A DNA stretch of 64,000 nt, from assembly GCF_011745365.1 (NCBI RefSeq), contig NW_024468914.1, positions 3,870,228 through 3,934,227 on the forward strand. Reading direction: 5' to 3'. This stretch comes from Cryphonectria parasitica EP155 (lineage: Eukaryota; Ascomycota; Sordariomycetes; Diaporthales; Cryphonectriaceae). Numbering within the stretch: position 1 is the first letter of the stretch; each line of letters begins with the position of its first letter. Below, piece by piece: positions 11,040 to 22,811 of this stretch. The notes beneath the pieces are model-generated. The model was not told the DNA's origin. It did not search any database and saw nothing but the letters and a program-made list of their open reading frames with translations. Position numbers and translations under genes: made by a program.

Positions 11040-13272
11040 CCAAATATAATAAATAGATTGAACCTAAGTTCAGCAATCTAAATCCTAATCAGCACCTGAA
11101 ATCTAATCAATAAGCTGCTATACAAGAGAAAAACTGTAAAGGATTTTCTAAAGCTGAGAAGAAAATGTTCAAACATATATTGAGAAATAGGATCAAAGCT
11201 CTTGCATAGAACTTTACTGAAATTGGAAAGATCATTAAGAAAGTAGCTCTCTTGCAAGAAATCAGAACTATACTCTACGAGATCTTTCAAGCAAAGCACA
11301 TTCCAATCCCTAATGCTCTCAGATTAAAGCTAATAAAGCTTCTGAAACAATATATCAAGCGGAAGATTATTAAGAAAAGCTATACATTATACAGAAACAA
11401 CTAGTTTCTTATTATTAAAAAGAATAATAGCTTATGCCTAATCAATAACGCTCAAAAGTATAACAAGCACAGCTTCAAGAATATCTTTATGCTGTCTGCC
11501 TCAGATGAATTCTCGAAGGAATTTGCTATATGCAAGATTCTTTTACTGCTCAACTTCTTTTCCAAATATAACTAAGTGCAACTGCATCCTAATAGCAGAG
11601 ATATAACAACCTTTTCAACGCCCTTAAGCCTGTTCAGAATGTATACTCTACTCCAGAATACTACTAACTCTATTGCTCAGTTTATAAGAATAATAATTAG
11701 ACTTCTGTATAATCTTATTTCTTATATATACTAGCTTTTCCTTAATAATATTCCTGTTTATAATTCTATAACAATCTATGGAAATAAAGAGATTCCAAGC
11801 CTTTCTGGAGTGCATAAGTATATTGCTAAGTATATCAGAAATCTTAATAAGATTCTTGTAAATGCAAAGCTAGCTAGAGCTACAATCTTAGCATTCAAGT
11901 TAGAATAGTGCTAAGTAAAAATCGATATAGTTAGTTATATTATCAGTTTCAGCAAACAATAATCTCAGAACAGAAAGATGGAAAAGCTTCTAGTCTGAAC
12001 AGAATGCAAGAATATTAGAAATATCCGCTCTTTTATCAAACTAGTTATTTATTATACAGCTTGAATTTGGAACTTCGTAATCATTGCTTAATCACTCTAC
12101 AATCTTCTTAAGAAAGATATTATATAAAGATAAGAGAAGGAACAGAAAGAAGCTGTTGCTATACTTATTTAGATACTCACATCTCATTCAATCATTATTT
12201 CAATTAATTATAGCACTAATACTGAAAAGATTATTCTTATAGTAGATGCAAGCCTATTGAGCTGAAGCGCTACACTAATGCAGATAGTAGAGAATAAACA
12301 AAAGCTAGTATATTTCATTAGCGGAATCTGAACAGTTGCAGCACAGAAATACAATACTATCAAGAAAGAGTATTGCACTATTCTCTGTACTCTACAATCT
12401 CTTCAGCAGCATTTCTATAATTACTATTTCATTCTGAAAACCAATACTTGTATTCTAATAAATCAACTCAATAAAGAAATAAATAATATACTCGATGCTC
12501 TTCTGAATAGATGAATAGCAGTAATCAAGATATTTAACTTTACTATTAAATATATTTCCGAATTAAAGAATTCTGTAGCTAATGCTCTTTCTTAATCTCT
12601 ATACTTAATGCTATTTAAGAAAAATGAAGATAGCAATATTGAAAACTAGTATAATGCTTAGCTTAATAGTATAAACTTAGATAAAGCTAATCTAGTATTA
12701 CTGCTAAATCCAACTCTTCAATAAATGGAATAGTTAAAATAGTATGCAGAATTCTTATATTATAGAATTATTTTATTAAAACTTTCCAAGAGAGATTGCA
12801 AGAACTTTATAATAAAAGCATTAAAGTATCAAGTATTTAACCAAGCTCTATAGTGCTGCACTAATGCGAAACTTCTATGCTAATGAGTAATAGATAATTC
12901 TGATCTTTATTACTAAATTATTAGAAAATATTATACTAAATTTGAATATTGAGATTAAGATTCTATAATAGCTCATATCAAGCAATTCTACTACTGGAGA
13001 AATCTCTAGATAGATATAGCTAATGCTATCTCAGATTGCAAAAAGTATACAAAGTTCGATCCAAAGATGTAAAAGGAAGAAATAATCCCGATTCTTCCAA
13101 GTTAATCCTTTACGAGAATCAGCATCAATATTCAATACATAGCCGAGGATAGCGGTTACAGATATCTTGCGAAAGCTTGCTATGATCTAATCAGCTATAT
13201 GCTTGCAAAACTCCTCAAGAAAGCTATAGCTGCAGAAATGAAGAAGTTTATTTTGGAAGAAATCATTCTTGT
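11040..13272 (+). pseudogene. B1 pol part 1: RT, RNase H, first part of integrase
   Basis: Recognisable by similarity to B2: a FLIIKKNNSLCLINN-type RT segment near 11400, LPQGATNS-like and FLDD-like RT motifs (here altered), RNase H around 12180-12600, and the integrase core up to ILEEIILV at 13272, where A7 interrupts it. CTTGT at 13268-13272 is the target duplication. Most Gln and Trp codons have become stops. Not functional. Confidence 0.8.
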
Positions 13273-13725
13273 TGTAATGAGCACTGCAGCAATCCGAAGA
13301 TTCCTAAGTATACGAAGAGGTTTATGCTAACAAGAGCGGTGTTAAAGTGTTAAGTCCTTGAATACGGAACCGTACAAGTCTCAATAAGCGATGCAAGTAT
13401 TCACTGTCTTTGGAGCTATTAGAGTAGAGAGTAATCTGATACTTAGATTGATAACTGAAGAGCTATGTACTGAATCTATCTAATGGTAATGAATGTGTTC
13501 TTATATATCCAGCTCTTCAGTATGGCTCGTTGGGATCGCTGGCGAGCTTAGCGATCCAAGGTGTGAAACTCGTTGGGATTGCTAGCGAGCTCAACAATCC
13601 TCCCTTCTTTACAACTCTAATCCTAGGTTATGTAATCGATGCTTTGTTAGATGTTGAGTCCTTAATATCTAATCCCTGTTACTCGTGATCTGTTCTATGA
13701 TCTGCATGTTGGATGGGTTATAATA
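13273..13725 (-). repeat. 3' LTR of A7
   Basis: 453 bp, reads TGTAATGAGC on the plus strand at its left end. Its U3 contains a mutated version of the duplicated 23-bp unit seen in the other A7 LTR. Exon 1 of the antisense gene starts in its U3 end at 13713. Confidence 0.92.
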
Positions 13726-14443
13726 TCATCTCTTTCCTATCAGTTGTTGTTTCCAATGATCTTCTGTAAATATTCTGGCAAGTCTATGTATTCATAATCT
13801 TGCTTTCCTAATCGAGATGCTGAACAGAATTAACAAAGTTGCGAAACCGAAATCCTTGAATTCTCGTTCTAACAAAAAGAAGCAGAAAGATCTCCTTTTT
13901 CAGTCTATTCTTTCAAACAGTTTCGATATGCATTCTTGTTCTTATTGCGACAGTTGAGGCCTGCAATCGTATATCGTTTCTTCTCACGATTCATCCCGTT
14001 GCTCGGAGTGCGTTTCCCAGAATCGCGCTAAGTGTAACGTTCTGGAGCTGATGAATGCTGCCGAACTCCTTCTTACTTCTATTCAGCATCGAAAGCTGGA
14101 GGATGAGATAGAAGAGTTGGAGTTAAAGTTGCTTTGACTGCATTAACAAAAGAAGATGTAGCGTAAGAGGATGTCTCGGGCTATTCGTCGGGGTTTCAAG
14201 AATCTCGAAGAGCTTGAGAAAGAGGAGGCTGAGGAGGCTGAGGCTGAGAGGGTTCGTATTGCTGCTGAAGTGCAGGCTGTGGTGGCTGAGGAATCTGCTG
14301 TTATAGTTGGAGATTCTTCTTTTGAGGGTTTTGACTGGAATTCTGTGAATCTGAGGAATTCTGTGGTAGATTGGTTGAGCTTTCTGGAGAGTGAGGTTTC
14401 CGAGGCTTCTGGGTTTCGGTCCGGAGCGGAGCGATCATCTTAG
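13713..14443 (+). pseudogene. Antisense Zn2Cys6-like gene of A7 (two exons)
   Basis: Exon 1 13713-13765 (begins MGYNIISFL), intron 13766-13827 (62 nt; donor GTAAAT from GTAAGT, CTAAT branch, CAG acceptor), exon 2 13828-14443; 223 codons in one frame. Cysteine pattern CX2CX7[Tyr for Cys]X9CX2CX7C, then a helical Leu/Glu-rich region, Glu/Ala-rich stretch and the tail FDWNSV..FLESEVSEAS. The TAG at 14441-14443 overlaps the A7 pol TAA. Stops replace Trp and other codons at a few places, but the C-terminal 90 codons (14171-14443) are open. Relatives in A2 and A3 are closest. Function unknown; a DNA-binding regulator is inferred. Confidence 0.75.
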
Positions 14444-17400
14444 GTACTGGTTTCCTTTCTTTTCTAATATTCAGCTATTCTTTCCTAAGCATTCTTAACA
14501 TTCTTCTGTGGTTCTCATGAATTTTCGCTTGCTGAGTATCCTTTCCACTTGATGAGGTATTCCCTTGTATTGTCTGTGCTTCTGTATTTGAAAATCTTCT
14601 CTATTTCGTACTCTGATTCATTGTTTTCCACTTCTGCTGTATTATCTATTAGTATTTTTTGTGCTGCTAGTTTCAGCAGTAAGATATAGAAAACCGGATG
14701 TATTCTCATTCTATGAGATAATGCTAACTTATAGTTAATCGGGAAGATCTGTTGCAAGATTTTGAATAGCTCCAATTTCTTATAGTCGAGTTTGTTGCTG
14801 GGTCTGGTTGTTTTAATGTTTTTCCGAAGTAGGTAGATCTTATCTTCCTTCTATAGGATTAGTTCCTCAATTCTTTTGGAGTTTGCATATTGCATTATTT
14901 GTTCTTGAACGAATTGTAATTCTAATCAGAGTTTCTTCTGAACTTTCTTAATCTTTTTAACTCTTTTATTTGCAGCTTCTATATCTGCTTCTAGCAGTGC
15001 TTTGTAATAAGCTGTTGGATTGTATTCATAGAGTATGAAGAATAATAACTTCTTCATTATGCTTGTATCTGCGCTATTATAAGCAAACTGTATAAGGAGT
15101 AATAGATTAATTCAGTTATTCTGTTTCTAGTTGATATAGTATTAAAGATATTATTTAATAATCTAATTCATTCTTTCTGTTTGTTTATCTATTTATAAAT
15201 AGAATGCTGTAGATATTCTGTAGTGTATTCCGAGCTGTTTCATAAGTAAAGTTTAAAATTTCGAGTTGAACTTTCTATTTCTATTAGAAATTACTTCTTC
15301 TAGCATGCTATGATTAGCAATAATTATTCTAAGAAATGCATATGCGAGTTCTTTTGCTATACTGCTTTCCTTATAAAAGAGAAAGTAAGCATACTTGCTC
15401 AGTTTGCAAACTACTACTAAAATGCTATTGTATTGCATCTTAGTTAAGAGTTTTTATAAAAGAAATAGCTTGATAATAAAGTCTAGACTGATGGATTGCT
15501 AAATAGTTGTAAGTACTAGTAAGAAGTGCAGTAGTCTGTAAGATTTGTATCTTTCTACTTTATTCTTCTTGCAGCTATTGCATTATTATAGAATGCTTTC
15601 AATTCTTTTCCTAAGATCTAATAAGTTCTAGTATCTTTTGATATATTTGTAGATTGCTCTAACTCTCTGATATCCGTATGCTGGTATGCTATGTATATTC
15701 TTGATATAGTTATTTTGTTTGTCTGGAGTTATTAATTCTGAATTCCTTTCTGAGGATCCGATTCTGAGAGCAGCATTCAGTTCTCTATATACATTAACAA
15801 GATTTCCTGATTCATCTTAAGCGAAGATATTCTGTATATTCAAAGAATCTGCATCTCGATGATCTAATCTTTTGCTAAGAGCATCTGCTTATTTGTTTTC
15901 CGAGCTTTTGCAGTGTATAATCTTGAAGTCGAACTGTAAAAGGAATTCTGCTCATCTAACTTATTACTTATTCAAAATCTTAGTTATTATGAACGTAGTT
16001 AGATTCTTATAGTTTGAATGAACTATAATTGAATACTGTATGCTAATAAAATAGTATTGCTACTTCTTGAAGGCTTTTACTATTGCTATGAATTCCTGAT
16101 TAGGGATTCTGTAGTTGATTTCCGAGCTATTCAACTTCTTTGAGAAGTTGTTTATAATTCTTAGATACTCTTGATTATCTTATTAATCAAGTTGTTCTCT
16201 AAGTGCATATTCTGATGCATCAGTTTCAATTTCAAAGGGTTTGTAGGAATCTGCTTTATATAGAACTGATTCTGAGATAATGTGCTTGATGATCTTATCA
16301 AAGGCTTCTTATGCTTTAGAGATTTATTTGAAAAGCTGTTCTTTTTTGATAAGATTTGTAAGAGGGTATGCGATTCAGCTATAGTTCTTAATAAACTGCT
16401 TGTAGAAGTTGATATATCCGAGGAAAAATCTAATATCTCTGATATTTCTGAGAATTGGCTAATTTCTAACAGCTTTTATCTTATCTTTCTGTAGCTTAAT
16501 GCATTCTAGCTCGATTATAAATTCGAAGTAATCAATCTTTTGTATATGAAAGTAATTTTTTGTGGGTTTTATAAGGAGTTTTGTATCTTAAAGCATTTGC
16601 AATACTGTTTCCACATATTCCTTGTATTCTTCAAGTATTCAAGAGTAGATAAGGATATTATTGAGATAAGCAATGATGAACTGATTCAGATGCTTGTATA
16701 GAATATAATTGATCATTTTCTGAAATGAAGCTGAGGCATTTATTAGACTAAAGAGCATAATCAAATATTCGTAGTATTTATAGCATATTCTGAAGATAGT
16801 TTTCCATTCCTCTCCTTTCTTTATTCTGATTAGATTATAAGCTTCTTTTAGGTTCAGAACTGTAAACTACTATACTTCTTGCAATCTATCTCGTAGTTTC
16901 TTAATGAATAGCAATGAATATTGGTTTTTGATTGTAATATCATTAAGTTGCTTGTAATCAATATATAGCCTAAGCTTGCTATTCTTCTTAAGTACAAACA
17001 GGATGAGGTATTCTGCTGGTAATTGCAATGATTATATATATTCTTTCTTAAGATTCTCATCGAGATACTTCCTAAGTGCTTCTAGCTGTGCTTTGTTTAG
17101 TCTGTAAATAGGGAAGAATTTGGGTTGTTTCTCTTCTTGTAGCGAGATCTTGTAATCATATGAGCTGTATTCTAGCAATCCTGTATTCAATTCTTTCTGG
17201 AATAGTTTCTTGAACTTATAATATTCTTATGATATGTTTGCGAGTGTTGGTTCTGATTCTTGTGCTGTTTCTGCTATCTGGAGGAACAGTAGGTACTGTT
17301 GAGTGTGCTTCTTTTCGTTCGTTGTTTTTAGTAACGTTTTTGAGAGCCTTGAGCATTCGCTCCGAGCTGGAGCGGTTACTCGAGAGCTTAGTTTCGAGGT

Positions 17401-18125
17401 TTTTCCTGTATGGATTCATAATTCACATTCTGAAGCTTTTTCTTATTGCTCTGAAGCAAACCAACTTGCTGAGAATCTCGCTTCTATTGTTTTGCTAATC
17501 TGTTAGCACTCTAGCACTATTTGAGTTCGCTTGTTACTAGGTTCTTCTTTTTGAACTGCCAGCTCTGCTAACTTGAAAGTATATATAAAGTTATCTGAAG
17601 CTTCTTTTTCCGAGTATTCTTCAATAACTAGCTTCGATCCTGCATCGTTAATTATAACTATCTCTCTGGGTACAGCTTGTTCCCATGAGATCTGGCTAGT
17701 AGTTCAATCGATTCGAGAATTGTGCTTCTTGAGCTATAGAAGTTCCATAATCAGCTTATGTTGTACTATATTCGTAATATCAAAAGAAGCTCTGATTATA
17801 CATTCTTGAATCAAGATAGATAGATGATTAGTCTTCTTATTGATTACTTCTTGATTATATGCAATAGATTATTCTTCTACAGTGCTGAGAGTGTATAAGC
17901 GCCTCTTCCATCTCTATTGTAGTTATACTTGATTGATAATGTATGGGAATATAAAGTTTCCCTGAGCGCTACTATTCAATAGTATGCTGTATTTATGTTC
18001 TTGAATATATATATTGAACTTAATATAAGCATAATCTGTTCTGAAAGCTTTATATAGGAACTATTTCAGTCTAATCATCTGCAATCTCTTTACAAACGAT
18101 TCTGTTCTTTTGAATTCGTTAAGAA
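14440..18125 (-). pseudogene. pol of A7: protease-RT-RNase H-integrase-chromodomain (degraded)
   Basis: Minus strand, -1 frame relative to gag. The open piece 15253-15438 carries the integrase core. 14515-14775 carries the end of integrase and the chromodomain (YEIEKIFKYRSTDNTREYL, then IKWKGYSASENS). The RT lies around 16430-16900, the protease around 17960. Stops are of RIP type throughout. The stop codon (TTA on the plus strand, 14440-14442) overlaps the antisense gene stop. Confidence 0.85.
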
Positions 18126-20189
18126 CTGCTTATTCTTCTGAGCCTGCTTTGCTGCTTCTTAAGCAAGCTTCTTAGCTTGCTTTTGCTTATATTGTTATTA
18201 TTTCTAATCTTTCTTCTATTAATGCTAATTGCAAATCTTGTTATTAATATAAATTGTACAAAGTATTATTTTATACTGCTACCATTTTATCTTCTTATTT
18301 ATGCATTGCTTGAAGCAGTTATCTGATAATCCGATATATATATTGTAGTGCTATCTGTTGAGAACCTTTCTGAAGCGGAGTTTCTATTCTTTAATAGCTT
18401 AAAGAATTTGTTCTAGTTTTCTAATAGGGAATCATTCGTATTGCATCTTATTCGAGAAATGCATTCTGCAGCTATAATAGATGCAGGAGATTCAAGCTAG
18501 TTCATAATGTAAGTTGTGAAGTAAGCTGATCCGAGGGTTCTTATCTTCTCGTGCTTCGATATTCTGCAAGGGAATGCAGATAAAGAGCTTCTCTAGTTCT
18601 ATTCTATAAACAAGATATTCAATTCATGTTATTTCCTTGTTCTATTCAATACTAAAGGAGAATCTTTCTGTAAGCTTCTTGGATTTATTGTTTACAAGAG
18701 ACTTCAGTGAATTATTAGATTGTTCGTTCTAGCTTAATCTTTCTGTTATCTGAGAAGCGTTCTCAGTATTATTTAGATATTCATATTAATAACTAAGAGG
18801 GTATTATTCCTTATTCATATCCCTGATTATAATGCTTAGCATAAGCGATAAAGAATATTAAAGGGTATTGTTGCTAAATTCTTCTTCCAACGCCTAAATA
18901 CTCTATTCCGCGATATCAGAGCAGTCCGAGTTGCCACTCATGGGAGTGCTGAGCGTGCATTCTCGTCCTGCTGTTGCTATTTGTTTGCAGCGCTTAGATT
19001 TCTGAGGAAACCATCCTGAACTTTCCTTACTCGAGAGATATATTAAGCAGTTATTATTATAGCAGAATGTTCAGCTGAGATTTCTGTAATTAACAGAATT
19101 CAATACTTGCTCTAAGGAAATGTTTTTGCTTAGTTGATTGGATTTCTGTTATTGAGCAATATTCATCTAGCATTCTTTCTGAACTGATTGCTATTTGTTT
19201 TTCTGGAATTAATAGCAGTTGCATGCAATGTATTCTTATTTGTTATAGTTGTAGCAGATAATGCTATTCCTTTTGCTATACTGCTTGTTAGCTATATTGA
19301 GTTCTATGGGATCAGTATGCATAGTGCTGCTCTGAGCTGTACTGCTATATCAGCTGCTATTCTTATTTTAAAGTTTCTTGCTTATATTAGCTGAAAATTT
19401 CCAAATCTAGCTTCCTCTCTTCTTGAATTTCTTTACTTGTTGCTTATACAGACAGTTGTTAATACAGATTGCTTGGTTAGAGAATATTGCAAAGTTCTCT
19501 AGCTAATTCTGCTTGGAGATCTCATTCTTAACATTATTCTTAAATCCCTTGTAATAATACTTCATAAGATTCTTATCTTTCTACAGAAGTTGTACTAAGA
19601 ATTGCTTGAATCTGATTGTATAAGCAGAAGCTAACTTGGTTTGTTTGAGATTCATAAGCTGCTGAGCTGTAGTACATTCTTTATTGGGATTACCAAAGAT
19701 CTCTTTAAGAGCTTTCTCGAAGCTTTCAAAGGAATCGAACATATTCTTAATACTCTGGATATATATATTGGGATTATCCTAATGCTTCAAGTAGTTGTAT
19801 AGAGAAGATTTGTATTAAATAAGAGCATTCTTTTCGAAATAAGTTTCTGCAAGAATAATCTTCTCAGATTCTATAGTAAACTGAGTTATATAATGCAAGA
19901 AATATACTCTGCAGTGGATAAGGAATTTATGCAGCATTTTCTGATTGCTGTTATATATAGCAAGCTTATTCATCTTATATGCCTTTTCAGCGCTACTGGT
20001 GGTTGCAGAGATGAACTGCATCTGCTGAGCTTGTTAAGCTAGCTGAGCTTATTAGTTAGCGATAGTAGCGCTCTGAGCCTGCTATTGCTTGCACAGGTTC
20101 TGGATATGCTGAATGAGCTAATACATCTGATTAATCAGTTCTTCCTGAGTGGAAGCATGCAGGAACAAAGGGATTCCTGGAGAAGCTAT
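18090..20189 (-). pseudogene. gag of A7 (degraded)
   Basis: 700 codons including the stop, in frame from an ATA (ATG in A4) to the conserved TAA at 18092-18090. It contains the Gln-rich N-terminal repeats, a capsid-like region (19815-20021 open) and a CCHC knuckle region near 19240 with changed residues. Many CAG/CAA-derived stops. Confidence 0.85.
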
Positions 20190-20248
20190 TGTATTCCGTA
20201 TTGCTTAAGGAGTAATACTGAACTGTTCTTGAACAAGAGTTGTTAAAA

Positions 20249-20701
20249 TGTAATGAGCACTGCAGTAATCCGAAGATTTCTAAGTATATGAAGAGGTTTA
20301 TGCTAATAAGAGCAGTATCAAAGTGTTAAGTTCTTGAATACGGAATTGTACAAATCTCAATAAGCGATGCAAGTATTTACTGCCTTTGGAGCTATCAGAG
20401 TAGAGAGTAATCTGATACTTAGATTGATAATTGAAGAGCTATGTACTGAATCTATCTAATGGTAATGAATGTGTTCTTATATATTCAGCTCTTCAGTATG
20501 GCTCGTTGGGATCGCTGGCGAGCCTAGCGATCCAAGGTGTGAAACTCGTTGGGATCGCTAGCGAGCCCAACGATCCTCCCTCCTTTACAACCCTAACCCT
20601 AGGTTATGTAATCAATGCTTTGTCAGACGTTGAGTCCTTGATACCTGGTTCCTGTTACTCGTGACCTGTTCTGTGACCTGCATGTTGGATGGGTCATAAT
20701 A
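20249..20701 (-). repeat. 5' LTR of A7
   Basis: 453 bp, well preserved. The U3 holds two direct 23-bp units at 20502-20524 and 20545-20567 that differ at one base; the second contains the palindrome CGCTAGCG. A telomere-like AACCCTAACCCTA run lies at 20589-20601. The end reads TCATAATA instead of TCATAACA. Confidence 0.93.
20502..20567. promoter_or_regulatory. U3 tandem 23-bp units (candidate operator of A7 subtype)
   Basis: Two near-identical units, each starting CTCGTTGGGATCGCT, separated by 20 bp and placed just upstream of the core promoter. They occupy the same U3 position as the unrelated repeat arrays of the other subtypes. A regulatory role is inferred from position and repetition. 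Confidence 0.45.
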
Positions 20702-20706
20702 CTTGT

Positions 20707-21967
20707 ATTCGAGTATCTTCTCAAAATTACTATTAACAGAGAATCAGAAAACAAAGCTGAAATAGCTAAAACTATCAAAGCTCTTAAGATTCTGCTTATT
20801 CAGATCTCTAGTTATAATCTCCATACTCAAGAACAAGTAAAAGCTGATTATCTTTTCTTAGCAAATATCCTTGCTAAGCTAGCTAATACTCAACTCTGAA
20901 GATAAAAGCAGTATTTGAAACTTGCACTCTTCGCTGAAAGAATTATAATCCGCTAGTTGCATGAATACAGCTTCTTCTATTTAATTTTCGATTGAAAGCT
21001 GCTTATTCTAATTGAAACTGAAATCCTAATATAGAGAGTTCTTATATAAACCGAAAACCAATCCCCTTAGAAAGCGTTTGAAATGCAGTTGAGAATGATT
21101 GCAGCTAAGAAAGATGATGTATAGAAGGCAATTGAAGCTGTTTAAGCATACTATCAAAAGATTACAGCTAAAAGTTAAATGCAAAGTTTAATACGAAAAT
21201 CTCAACTGAATATTGAAGATCTTGTGCTTATTTATAACTATATTCGGAAAATAAGCTATTTATGCAATGCTAAGATCTCTTATAAGTGAAAGAGTTTATA
21301 TCTGATTGCTCAGATTCTAAATAAATATGCTTATAAGCTTAAAACTATAGATAGAGTTTTACTAAAAAGCATATATTCAGCTATTAATCTCAAAAAGTTT
21401 ATGCGGAATATGAATAGCATTTGGGAACTTGAGATGCTTATGCTCTAAGAAGAAGATATTAAGCTTTAATCTAGCTAACTATTAGCAGAAAAGCTGGATT
21501 CGATAAAAGCTTTCTAGTAAGAGAAATCAGATAACAATATCCTCGAAATTCAGAAAGCAGATTCAAGCAACAACGCTACATTCTGAATTCCAGATATTAT
21601 TAAGCACAATCCTATGCTTAGCCAAACCATTTCTAATTCAAAGATTATTAATCTAGCAACTAAAGCAAATGATAATGCTAAGAATGGAAATGGAGTTAGT
21701 AATAGTGAACATTTCATATAAGCAGCAGAAAAGAAGAAGCAAGAACAGAAGAAAGCAAATAGAAGTAAGATATTTATATTAATCCCAACTAAATCAGCAT
21801 TCCTAGCTCATAAAGAAGATTGATTTCTTTTTATTCATATTTCCTTTTTATTTGCAAAATACATTTTCTTTTCATCTTTTCTATTTCATCTCGTATATTT
21901 TGCTGAAAGAGAAGGAACGAAGTATTATCTGCTACTACTCGCCACAGAACACTATAAACCCATCTAA
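20707..21967 (+). pseudogene. B1 pol part 2: remainder of integrase and C-terminal tail
   Basis: Continues the integrase frame interrupted at 13272 (FGCPLK..E region), then the C-terminal module ending at TAA 21965-21967. It matches B2 26580-27850 in reverse. There is no chromodomain. A hydrophobic stretch near the end (about 21830-21960) is read in the same frame in both copies. Heavily RIP-mutated. Confidence 0.75.
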
Positions 21968-22110
21968 AAATTTCAAAGCATCCAGTACAGAGCATGTTAA
22001 CTAGCTTTAAAGCTATTTTCATTATTCAAAAATTGCAGTATATTGGAATATAACGCATGAAAAATGCAAAGCGCTAAAGAAATACTGCAATCTATGAAAA
22101 CTTCTTATTT

Positions 22111-22349
22111 TTATATATCATTCTTATTACTAGAATATCTATAAATATCATTCAATAGCTCTCTTCTTATCCTATTCAGATTTATATTATTCATATTATT
22201 CGCTAAAGAATCGTTATCAAAAACAAAGAAAGAATCTTGAGACTGAACAAACTTAGCTCGTTTCTCAATACAAGATCCTACTACAGCCTTGCTCTTGCTT
22301 TTATTCTTGCTGCAAGATACAGATTGTAAAGCTGCTTGCTCAAACCCAG
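22111..22349 (-). pseudogene. B1 antisense accessory gene, 3' part of exon 3
   Basis: C-terminal end of the cysteine-rich antisense gene of family B, cut off from the rest (34663-35658) by the insertion of B2. It reads as a Lys/Arg/Ser-rich then Asp/Glu/Asn-rich tail. The stop is at 22113-22111. CCAG at 22346-22349 is the B2 target duplication. Confidence 0.85.
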
Positions 22350-22669
22350 TGAACCAGAACTAGGGCGCCGTCGCCCTCGAAAGAAAAAGGGACAAACAGC
22401 TGCTGAAGCAATGGGCAAGGGCTCGTGCAACCCAAGCGTGCCTGTACAGATGAGGACAGCAAACTAAGGCTACGCGGGCACAAGAACAGGGTGAAAAACC
22501 TGTCTTAGACCTGTCCAAAGGGTTCAAAATTTAAAAGAAGAGAAAGGATGCTTTTTTTGTTGCTTATAGCTAAAGAATTTGAAAAGTGGGTGGTATCCTT
22601 TATATGTATGAGAACCCTTGACCCACTGTACTCCATGTTCCACGGACTACCACTCTGGCCATCACAACA
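22350..22669 (-). repeat. 3' LTR of B2
   Basis: 320 bp, read on the minus strand as TGTTGTGATGGCC to TTCTGGTTCA. It is GC-richer and less mutated than family A LTRs. Preceded on the minus strand by the polypurine tract GGGGGAGGAC. A short open frame at 22548-22748 lies mostly within it and is not a gene. Confidence 0.93.
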
Positions 22670-22680
22670 GTCCTCCCCCA

Positions 22681-22701
22681 GCAACTTTCTTCTAAAGTTG
22701 C
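22681..22701. other. Perfect 8-bp hairpin next to the polypurine tract of B2
   Basis: Arms GCAACTTT and AAAGTTGC with a 5-nt loop, directly before the polypurine tract on the minus strand. The same perfect hairpin occurs in B1 at 38160-38180, although one loop base differs and the surroundings are RIP-mutated. The role is unknown; plus-strand priming or 3' processing are possibilities. Confidence 0.6.
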
Positions 22702-22811
22702 AACAAGTCCAATGGTGTGCTAGGTCTGATCAGAGGGAGATGAAGTAAAGAAATAAAGAATTCATTGCAAACTGCTAAAGGAAATACTGCAAACCAAACC
22801 ATTCTTCCAAT

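Larger units (their letters stand above)
13273..20701 (-). mobile_element. Family A element A7, complete, inserted in B1
   Basis: 7429 bp, minus orientation, identical LTR lengths (453 bp at 13273-13725 and 20249-20701) and a perfect 5-bp duplication CTTGT (13268-13272, 20702-20706) inside the integrase of B1. It has all parts: LTR, primer region, gag, pol in -1 frame, antisense gene, polypurine tract, LTR. U3 type: repeated CGTTGGGATCGCTGGCGAG-like units. Confidence 0.95.

Noticed and set aside
22548..22748. Open frames inside family B LTRs (also 38177-38639)
   Set aside because: They read LTR sequence, differ between copies and have no protein-like conservation.
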